This document shows positions 50,000 through 61,900 of a DNA stretch of 64,000 nucleotides, piece by piece. The DNA comes from Saxidomus purpurata (lineage: Eukaryota; Mollusca; Bivalvia; Venerida; Veneridae): positions 24,478,498-24,542,497 of the forward strand of contig JAFMSR010000018.1 in the NCBI GenBank assembly GCA_022818135.1, given 5' to 3'. The first letter of the stretch is position 1. The number at the start of each line of letters is the position of its first letter. The position numbers and the translations under genes are program-made. The notes under the pieces are model-generated. The model was not told where the DNA came from. It was given only the letters and a program-made list of their open reading frames with translations, and did not search any database.

Positions 50000-52900
50000 C
50001 TGCAAATTATAAACAAGGCGATCATGTTGACATTCCCGTGACATTCGTCGGAAAAAGTAATTACCGGCTCGAGAAAAACCGTATGTAAGTTTACAATATA
50101 CACCGATATAAATGGAAAATAAGAAAGCCCTTTGAAGCTGCTTGCTCTCAGATTGGTATAAAATCTTCAAACTGTATGAAAAAATATATTCTAGAAAATA
50201 TGATTACATAAACTGGTTCCAGTATAAATTCCTGTAACGTACATATGTAGATTTGGTATAATACGTATCAAATTTATAAAGCTTTACACCTGCTTTTGAA
50301 ATTCCAATTTAATAATTTAGTGTAACGGTGACGCAAAACCAACATTTTTAATCGAGTTTTGCCAATTCTTATCTAGATTTTCACTTATATTGTTGATCTA
50401 GTCATTAGTTGTATTATGGATATGACATTGATAGTAACCTTGAATGAAACTCAAAATAAAATATTTGCTGCAAAATAAGCATAAAAAGCACTATAATTAT
50501 ACAAAATATGGCTTTCTTTATCCTATCTTTTTAATAATTTGAAGAAATAATGTGGTAAAATGGTGAATATTTGGTCAATTTCATCTTGAATATGACCTTG
50601 ATAGTGACCTTGAATGAAACTCAAAATAAAATATGAGCTGTTTTCATAATGATTTGAAGAAATAATGTAGTAAAATGGTGAATATTTGGTCAATTTGAAC
50701 TTTTGACCTATACTATGACCTTGAATGAAAATCGAAATAAAATATGTGCTGCAAAATAAACATATAACACTTGCACTATAATTATACAAAATATGGCTTT
50801 CTTTATCCTACATTTGTATCTTTTTAATAATTTGAAGAAGTAATGTGGTAAAATGGTGAATATTTGGTCAATTTGACCTTGAATATGACCTTGATAGTGA
50901 TCTTGAATGAAACTCAAAATAAAATATGAGCACAAAAATAAACATAAACACACTTGCAGTATAATTATGCAAAATATGGCTTTCTTTATCCTATGTTTTT
51001 TAATAATTTGAAGAAATAATGTGGTAAAATATTGAATATTTGGTCAATTTGACCTTTTGACCTTTAATATGACCTTGATTGTGACCTTGAATGAAACTCA
51101 AAATTAAAATATCAATTTGCATAATTTTACTGCAAGTATTTTTGTGTTTCATTTGCAGCGCATATTTAACAAATTTTTGTTTACATGAACTATGAATAGA
51201 ACAGGCTACAGCTGAAAAGGGCCGCCATTTTTTAGACGCCGTATTATAAATCTCCATGGCAACCGATGTTATTTGCACAAAATGGTTGGTGCCTAAAAGC
51301 ACATGTTTATATGTCATTGTTAGTAGAAAAACATGACCTGCTATGCCCTATATATTTTGGATAATTTGAGGAAATTATGTGGTAATATGGTGATTTTTTG
51401 GTCAATTTGACCTTTTGACCTTGAATTTGACCTTGATAATGACCTTGTATGAAACTCCAAATGTCATATTTATTTTGCACATTTACATGGCTAATGCATT
51501 TGTGTGCTTCTTTTGCAACTTCCTCTTAAATAATTATTTTATAGTCGGACCTTTAAAAAAGCAACCTAAATCGAAAAACGGCGGCCATCTTGGACGCCAT
51601 CTTGGATTTCTCGGCCCGCACCAAAAATTTGCTTTTTATGCCGGCGGTCCAATGAACTTCAGAGTTCCCCGAACATTTTGATATATGACTCATTTTGTTC
51701 ATTTTTGTGGTCCAGTTACTTCTTAACGAAATCACTTTTGGAAGCTTTGCTGCTCTATTATATATTCTATGTATTAGTATATCATTGTTGAAAATTTTAA
51801 TTGTTTCAAGAGCAATTGTGAGCGAGCTGCATTAAAGGGATAAAGGGACAATCGTAACACTTTCGATGTCGGCTGTAATAGCAGCAATAGCAACACAAAA
51901 CTGAGACAACAAATTATATCTTGGGATGGCAGTTGACAAATGTTGTAAAAATTGTAAAAACTTGCTGCCTTATCCATTTTGCATTTTAGAATGTGTTAGT
52001 ATTATATAGTAAAGCTAATCTGAGATGAAAAATAGCAAATTAAATACAATGTATAATTAAACAGACACTATCAAGGGAAGCGACTTCATGTCAGCACAGT
52101 AAATGGTTCTAACTCAGTTATACTTTTCGAAAGTTTTTGTTGTGCAGATGCTTCGTAATTAATCCCTCGGCCTTCGTGATTAGATTACTACACATCTGAA
52201 CTCCGATATACTGATATATGATCAGTTTATCACTCAAAAGTAAAATTTATTTCCGAAATATGTCCATTTGAAAGGGTAGTATTTAGAGGCTTTAAAACGG
52301 CATATGTTGGCAGAAATGAAATATGGGTTCACCAGTATAGATATCGGCCAGATTGCATTAACAATCTCAAGTTTGCTTCTGTGATAATTCGATAACGAAA
52401 TGGCTTCATCGGAACTTTATAGGTAACAGAAAAAGAAGTGCAATTTCTGTTGTGTAACCAAATATGTTTCTTAATACAATTTGCATTGATTGTATGAACT
52501 TTGTACTTTGAGTATAATGGCTACCTGTCAGATGTCGTTCTTTGGTCATGAATCGGTTTTGCATCCCAGACGTTAAACTTACTATCGTAAAAAAGTGTGT
52601 GTTTTGTGAAAATCAAACTTGATACCATGAGGGTTAGTTCATTATTGGATGTAGCGAGGTACATCGTCTGTCTTTAAATTCAGCCTTGAACTTGTGAAAT
52701 AATACTATATCTAAGATTACTAAGTTTCGTCTTGTTCCAATAAAATATGCCAACTCCGATAGCCATATTAATTGCTCTTTTACCACATACCCCAAAAGTA
52801 TTATCATTATATTTCAGTGTTCATGTTTAAGGAATAATGAACACACAATTTCGAAATATTTTTGTGAAAATGCACCAGGCTTTGAGTTTGTTACGAATGA

Positions 52901-55900
52901 AGAAACAATAGTTGTTGACGATGATTAATATATACTTTGCTATTATTTTTTTTGTAAAAAGTGCTTGCTGCAATAAGAATAAATAATAAAGCAGTCCCGA
53001 AAGATATGGTCACTATAAAATATCTATAGATATAATATTTTGGTTTCTCAGACCGTGTAACAATCACTAAAATTTAACCAGATTCCATAATTGATTTTAA
53101 CTATAATTCCATTTGAAAGGGGAAATGTTTCAGCTTCAGTATATACTTTGGCGTTACAATTATTACAACTTTGACTCATGCCATGACAACAAAAAGGTGA
53201 CACTTCTACGTTTATTCAGTATATGCATGTCTGACAGTTATTAGTGCATCAGGGCATGAATGTAATTTCAAATTTGAAATACTAAATACAGGAGCCATGT
53301 TAGACATTGCAAATCCCTCGCCGAATGCTCTTTCTATGACCAAGAAATTTAAGATTAGAGGAATTGATATAGTAATTTAATAAAATAATAGTAATTATAA
53401 CGTGTAGATGGCTATTCACTTACACTTTCTCTGTGTTAATGAACCAATTCTACTCTTAAAATATGAAATCGTATGCTTTGCATAAACGTTTTTTGCAAAA
53501 CATCAATAAAGGGAGATAACAAAAAGCCAGGGTAGGTTTGAGTTATGGTTTTTGAACGATGCACTGCATCTTACTGTCCTCTATGACTGTATGCAATTTG
53601 AATAAATTCAGTTAAGTACTTAAGGAGTTGCCCTGACAAGTAAAAGTAATAAAGGGAGATACTTAAAAAAGGACAAGCTAGAGTTAAGGTCCTTATACAC
53701 TGCACTTTTTTGAATGTCCTCTGTATGTGTGTGAAGTTTAAAGAATTTCTAGGCTCGAAACTAATGCTATGAGAGAATGGCTGTATTCACTGTCGTCAAC
53801 AGAGTCACGATTATGTATTGGAGAAGGATGCCAATCGTGTGTAAAGTCACCTTTCGGAACTTCGTTCAATATATTGTCTCACATACTAGTAATACGCACT
53901 TGTAATATGTCAGTTGTTTTGTTTGTTTTGTTTTAGAAATGTTGTATCGTGTAATGAAACTGAATAATGATAGAAAAATGAATACACTTATACGATATAT
54001 TGCAGCACCAGTATAGATGTCTGCATGATGACTTTAGCACTCAAGTTTGTTTCTGTGATAATTCGATACAGTAACTTATGATATACAAATGACTAGGAAG
54101 CACCAACTGCGAAGGTGGCCATTTAGTAGTTCGTTCTTATTCCATACGTTACAATTATACTGTATTGAAAAGAATATCCAAGGTCTGTCTTTATTTGTTA
54201 CAAGCAAGAGGATATATCTAAAAGTTGCATTGCGTCTTTCTTTAAATCCATTTCTAAAAAGAGGAGGCATAAAATGACCTCCAAGAATATCCAAGGTCTG
54301 TCTTTATTTGTTACAAGCAAGATGATATATCTAAAATTTGCATTGTGTCTTTCTTTAAATCCATTTTAAAGAGAGTAGGCATAAAAATGACCTCCATATT
54401 AAATCTATATTAAATCAAACATGTCACTACATATTTTGTATAGAAATGTACAGGAAAGGATAGGAGTTAGATTTTCAAATTTTGCTATCTACACACTACC
54501 CATGATAGTTTCAATCTGTCATTAGGAGGTTCCTTTGGGAAATAAATTTCCATTTCAAAGCAATAACACAAGCAAAGATATACTTAAGTTTCAATCTGAG
54601 GAAACAACAAATTCGGGAGCAGTTACCAGAAAATTTGGTAACTAGGAGTTTTGAGTACATAAACTTCCCTTTTTGTGGGTACATCGTAAGAAAACTATCT
54701 GTATATTAAACATATCTGAAGTTGATTCCCGAGTTAACAGTAACTACTTTCCTGTTGTAGCATATATAATGGAAATTAAAAATAACACATAAAATGGACC
54801 TAAAAGCACATTTGTTAGGGCATTCACCTCCGGAACAGGGATTCCCGGGTTCGTATCTCAAGCTGGAGAACCAGATGTGTCCTTGGTCAGGCAAGGACAC
54901 CGATGCCATACGTGCATCACACCACAAAACTGTATACATGTATTTAAAGCAGCGATGAAATACGTGCTGCCCCTCTCTCCTGAGCGAGATATTGAACAAT
55001 TCAATGTGCCAAGGAAGCTTCCTTCGTATTCGATCTAAATTAGATTGGTATAAGCAAAGATACAATTACTGGTAGTCACCAACGTACTGACATTTTCTGA
55101 CGTTAGAGCTTCAAAACCCCATTGATAGTGTAATTGAAGAAAAACATTTCCTACGCCTCGTAGTTTTGAATGTGGAATTAGTCGATGTACCATGATGGAA
55201 GTGCAATTAAATCAAGTAAACTATATATTTTCTTAGCAGTTTCTGCAAATATTAGCAATGATAGTCCAAGACATTTTATTTTTATACCCACCGAACACAA
55301 AGTGTTAGGGGGGTATACTGAATACAGCTTGTCTGTCCGTCCGTCTGTAGACGGAATCTTGTGGACACAAAATCTCCAATCCCCATGGTCAGAATTTAAT
55401 GATACTTCACACAAGTGATAAGTACAATGTTTAGTTGTGCATGGTCCATGTTTCGGGTCTCTAAGTCAAAGATCAAGGTCAAAGGGGCTCGGGATAGTAA
55501 CATCTTGTGGACGCTAAATCTCCAAAAACCCTGGTAAGAATTTAATGATACTTCACACAAGTGATAAGTACAATGCCTTGTTGTCATGGTCTATGTTTCG
55601 GGTCACTAGATCAAAGGTCACAGGGGCTCGAGATAGTAAATGTTGTACGCTTTTTATCTCTAAACCCGCTGGTCAAAATTTAATTATACTTCACAGAAGC
55701 CTTTATCTGTGCAGGTCCAATAATCAAAGCATCAAATATTACATAAATTTTAAATACTGTGTCAGTGGGGAGTTCGGTGGGTATCACCTTCAGTGATAGT
55801 TCTAGTTGAATATAAAATCAGTTTCCAAGAAGCGTAAAATTAGATTTGATGTAGTTGTTTTTAAATTAGATTATTAATGAATCTTGAACGTTTATTGTAT

Positions 55901-58900
55901 TTGACTTGACCAGATAATTCCGTCTGTATATTTTTTGTATAGTGTAAATTGTGTTTTTGAAGTTGCAGAGAACCTTGTCTTGGATAAGACGAGCAACCAA
56001 AAAATCTGATTACTTTCGCTCATCAAAATGTTGATAGATTAGTATGCTTTGTTTTTAAATAAAATCATCACTTATAGATCCACAGACATTGCAGATACAC
56101 ACCCGTAAATATTTCTTGAACTTAGATGATACTGTAACACTACTGCAATGTTTAAACTTATCTATGTATATGTATGTAACAAAATACAGGTTAAGCGATT
56201 TCCTTCTCTTCATGAATAAATACACGAATCATACGGCAGATAATTTTAATCTTTCTGTCGAACCTTCGTAGACTAAACATTGGCTATTGCATTTATGCTA
56301 TTCTTTAGGAAACCAACTCTTAAAATTGTCCTTCGTATGAAATGTGTATCACTCGACCCTCATTTTGAAATTTATGTGACGGAAGTATCTACCCAGTGTC
56401 TCATAAATACAAGACATTATAGTTTTCGTGCATCGCTAGATAAACATAAGCTGGAATGTATTGGAAGGGTTGATACTTGAGACGGCAAGATAGATATGAT
56501 GCATTAGAAGTTTCGATTAGTTTATCATAAGCAGTGTCGAATTGTATTGTTTTGTTTAAAAGTTAAACCTGAATTAGTTAGATAAGAAACAATACAATAA
56601 GAGATTAAAAAACTGTTTTATCATTTATCAAAACACAGATTAAAGATGACAAAAATGACACTTATTTATAGCAAGATGGGTATTCAGTTATGATAAAAAG
56701 TGGGTTTGAAAAATATATATAACCAGTTCCATAAAAAGATTATTTGTTAATTCAAAAGATTAACCTTTAAATGTATCAGATACTTTTTATTGTCTTATTT
56801 AATTTTTGTTACAAAAGACACATTGAATGAAAGCCGATCAATAATAGATATTGCTAACGTCTTACCTTTGGACCTAAATTTTTTAGTTGTTTGAATCCAT
56901 TTTCTAAATCCTGCATGTCGTTTTTATAGTCGGCATAACCACCGATTACAAAGTATCTATTGCTTCGATATTTATATTCCACTGTTGACTTCAACCTGTC
57001 CAGCACTTCCGCTGACTTCTTCTCAGAGAGCTCTTGAAAGTATTGATCGGTTTTTTTCTGTAAATATAATTGTTACAAATGTGATTAAGAGCATTGTTCG
57101 ATGGATGCTCCCCCAATTACATGTAACGTCTTCATCTCAAGGTCTTCAATTTTATCAACGGCAGATAAATAAAAATCTTGGCAAGATAGAATTATGGTTC
57201 TGTGACAGTGAACTTCATTTCTAAGTCAATTATAGGCACTTGCAAAAGATTATGAATGTGTTCGGTCCAGTGCACACATGGCACTCCTTTTTCTTTATAT
57301 AGAATATATTTTTTCACATGAAGTAGTGCATGGAATGTCACACAATTTAAAAAAAACAACAGAAAATAGGTCCGGATCAATGCTCATAAGGGGCCGTTAT
57401 TACTTAAATATAAAACACCTTTAAATATAGTACAATAAACTGCGCATGACAATACCTTAGAATAGAATATAACTACATATAATGGAATTCTAAAATACTA
57501 ATCAGAAGTACAGTGATATAGAGTAGTGCTGTACTTTACAGTACTACAGTATTTTGTAGTACCATTAAGTACTTTAATGCCAGTTTATAAGCGAGTTTAT
57601 CAAAAAACACAAGCCAGTGAAGGCTGTGTTTTTCGTTGGAACAAAATACCCGGTACTATTAAGGGAAATGGAATTGAAATACATTGTAAGAGCCGATGCG
57701 TAGTATCACTGAGTTGTCAATCGCCGACCGTTCTTCAAATATCGTCCTTAATGATAGTGGCAAACTAGTCATAGACTTTGTAAATATTGAGTGTCATTTC
57801 CCCTACAATATGAGATTGTACAACGGTACAACTATTATATTTATGATACTATGCTTTTATTGGCAAGCCATTTGTTTTGTGATCAGAGATTGTTTATAAT
57901 AAATTACGAGGTCCTACCTTAGAAAAAACTATAAGAGTCTTCATTGAAGATCTTACGTTCGGGAGGTCCTTTGGGTATATTGAATACAGCTGAATTTTTT
58001 TATGGTCTAAGAAAGAAACTTAAAATAAAATCCTAAACAACTAAACTGAAAGCTTGTATTTTATTCAATACACAATGTCCGCCCTCATTCGCATACAAAT
58101 GATATGTGTAAAGTATTCAGATTTGAAGAAATCGGCGATATGCACAAGTTTGATTATGATCATTTGTGTGAAATTTAATCAAAATGGAGCAAAGGGTGTT
58201 TACAGATGAAACATTCACCAGCTCTACGAAGGGCAAAAGCATTGCCTCATCGGAATTTGCAAGGATATGTTCAGATAGATTTTATACCTGTTTGAAACCT
58301 TCTACACTCAACAGGTTTAGAAACGCAAAAGTGGCAAATTTTTTATTTTAACAGTGTTATCGTGTTTCAAATTTATTCAAATTTCATACACAACAAAAAC
58401 AATATAAAATTGAATTATTGTAAAAGTTTCAATAACTCATCGCAAAAAGACTTAAATAGAAATAAAAACAATAGCGTCTTTCAAATAAAAATGTTCAACA
58501 GGGGAACTCTTTATGTTTCTAATATCGGTTAAGTGTATTAAGTTTTATCAAAGTCAAAGAAGGGGTTCAGGAATTGAAACCATGGCAAGATTTTCAATCA
58601 ATAGGCTTTATATGCCCCGTTCAAAGAAGAGATGTATATTGGTTTGCAGATGTTTGTTGGTCCGTCCATCCATCTGTCAGTCTTACACCTTGTTTCCGGA
58701 TGATTATTCAAGAACCTTTATGACTAGGATCTTGAAACTAGATGTGAAGGTTAGCCATGACCATGACCATGATCTTGAAACTAGATGTGAAAGTTAGCCT
58801 TGACCAGCAAAGGAGACGTATTGTTTTTGAGGTCAGTCGATCAAAGGTCAAGGTCACAGTGACCCGGAAATGTAAAACGGTTTCCGGACAATAACTCGAG

Positions 58901-61900
58901 AACGCTTGGGCCTAGGGTCTTGAAACTTGATGTGGAGGTAGGTCATGACAAGCAGAGGAAACCTTTTGTTTTTTGTGGTCATTAGGTCAAATGTCACCAA
59001 AACCCGAAATAATAAAACAGTTTCCGGACGATAATACGAGAACGCTTTGGCCTAGTATCTTGAAACTTGATGTTGAGGTTGGTCATACATGCATCAGTAG
59101 GGCAAAGGTCAAGGTCACAGTAACCTAGGATAGTAAAACGGTTTCTGGACGATAACTCGAGAATATTTTGGCCTAGGTTCTTGAAACTTGATGTTGAGGT
59201 TGGTCATGACCAATGGAGGACCCCTTTTGATGAAGAGGTGAAAGGTCTAGGTCATGGTTTCCGGATAATTACTTTAAAATGTGTGGGATAGTACCATGAA
59301 ACTTGTTGTGAGCCTTTTAATGACCAGCACATGATCCCTTTTTATTTTAATGTAAATAGGTCAAAGGTCACAGTGACCCGGGGTAGTTAAACGGTTTACA
59401 GACGATAACAAGAGAATGGGTTGGCCTAGCATCTTGATACTTGATGTGGAGGTTGGTCATGACCAGCACATGACTCCTATTGATATTGCAATCAGTAGGT
59501 CATTGTCAAGGCCACTGGGACTTCTTCTACCAAGGTCAATTTTCTTTAAGCCAACATTTTGTCAAGGCCAAATCTGTTTTGTAAGGCAAAACAAATTGAT
59601 TTTTTATGCCTTTTATTTTTCAGGGCAAATGTTTGTAGACCAACTTTTATGGAAATAAAAAAAAATGTAGTTAAGAGAAACTTTTTTTCTTTTTTTTTAC
59701 GCCAAATTTTATGTTCGGGCCTCATGATTTTTATTAAGGCGCGTTTGAATTGTTTCTAAAGCCATATTAAAATACAAACAATAATTTTATTTTAAACTTG
59801 ATTTGTCGTTACCAGTAGATGACCCCTATTTATTTTCAGGTTATTAGGTCATTTACGAATTTCACAGTGACTTTTACTTTCACTTAACTTAACTGTTCCT
59901 TGCATAGTTCGACTTATGCATCAAGGGGTGGTGGCGGGGGGGGGGGGGGAGACATACGTGCTTTACAAACAGCTCTTGTTTACCTTAATCTTTGAGGGAG
60001 TGACCCCGAAAGAAGACACGAAAAAAAAGACTTAACTCTGATGCTTTTTGTGTTTAGATTAAGCCCAGACAAGTAAACGGTTAATGGTAAGGCAGACAGA
60101 CAGACGACAATGCCAAAAGAAATATGTCTTCAAAAGAGAGGAGATAATGCAGTTTTGCTCTTTTAAGAAGTATGTAAACCTAGCATTTTAGCCTTTCGAA
60201 TCATTAACAAAACTGTTGCGTATACTCTTTAGTCTCTGATGCCTATGTGCTATTTTGTTGTGATGTGAAGAGAGTAACAAAATATGTGTACATACATCAA
60301 ATTGTAAAAGTGAAACTGCTAAACCGTCGATGTCGAAGAGTTTGCCTTTCAAATTGTGTTTTGTACCATCTTGCCATGATCTGTGTACTGGTTCTGGATC
60401 AGATGCACGTGGCCAGTCAATTCTCATTCTACGCTTGTAGTCGTCGATAGCCTCGTTCATCAACTTAACATTCTGTGCTTTCAATATATCTGGTAAAGAC
60501 TGAACCATTGTATCAAACCTTTCGGCGTTGACCGCAGCAACGGTTTTTTTTATAACCTCTGCAAACACTGAAACACATGAAGTTGACCATGATCTTTTAT
60601 AAATGAACGATAATTACTTTTCCTTGGTTATAGATCAGCTTGTTGTTTTAAATTCAGATCAAAACTTGTTTCCTAATAGATGGATACCACGCGTTTAAAA
60701 TTAGAACATGAATGAATTATCAATAATACAATTTTAAGAATGAACATTTTTCAACAAGTTTTCCCAACAAACTCTATTGATTTTGTTTGTTGCGGATGAT
60801 TTGCCGTTTGCGTATAATTCAGTATATGTTCATACAATGATACAGGAATAGAATAAAACCACCAGCACAACAAAAGGATTTAATTACTTAGTTGATTTAA
60901 TTCGGCTCGTGTTTGAAAAGCATGCTTGCCCTATAGACATTTCCCAAACTTGCCAACTGAATAGAAATGAAAACCCTAGTCTATATTTGTATATACTTTC
61001 ATCTAAACTATTGTTTTTATCTCAACTCTAAATATGCTCTCAAGTGAGCATGTTGTGCTCATCAAACTTTAGAATCAAATGTATCTCTTAAATATGTTGA
61101 CATCGACTAAATGTTTCTTATAAATGCGTGTCATGTGCCGGATGCATTGCTGTTTTGAGTGCAGAATAGAAACTACATTTGATTAGTCGATATTGCTATG
61201 ACGAATATATTTGTCAAACTAAAAGAATTTTGTTGTTCTCAATTATGAAAATTTGAAATCACGGCGTTAATCGTTTACCCGTATAACAGTGTTATTTCTA
61301 TAAATATTCTCCAATAGTTTTTAAGGAAAGACCGGTAACATTATGTATTTATAATTAGATTTGTGAAAATTGAGATTTCAAAGCAAGCCGGTCTAAGATA
61401 ATATAGAAAAATCACTGCATTTTCTTTATGTAAGTATCATTACCTCGTCCTGTTATCTGTTTGTTGCCATGTGTACACAGAGGTTTAGCTTCAGTTCTTA
61501 AATGAATCTTTAATTCGTTTCGTGTTGTTACATACTCTGGATCTAACTGTTCATCAAACAGTGAGCTTAGGGAACGCAGGTTCTTTCTCTCGGTTGGTTT
61601 AACAAGCGGAAATGCCTTAATGTTACGGAAGCATCCATCAAAATTTGCTCTTTCTTGTGGCTTGAATAGATCAAGCAACTCTTTATCCGGATCATCGGGT
61701 ATGTCTAAATCAAAGTCTCGGAGCAGAGCAACGAGAGCAGGCCTTGACAAAATACAGTTTTTCTTTCTGTACTTTTCAAAAGGATAACCAATCAACCTGG
61801 AAATGTACACATTTGATTGATTTCTTTATTACATTTAATATATATCTATAAGGACTTCCAGTGCTTATACATTTTGTTTCTGGTTGTGTTTAAAAGAACA

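Noticed and set aside
50523..51317. Several 80-105-codon minus frames (HYQGHIQDEIDQIFTILPHY and similar)
   Set aside because: They are translations of the tandem array and repeat one another with the unit period.
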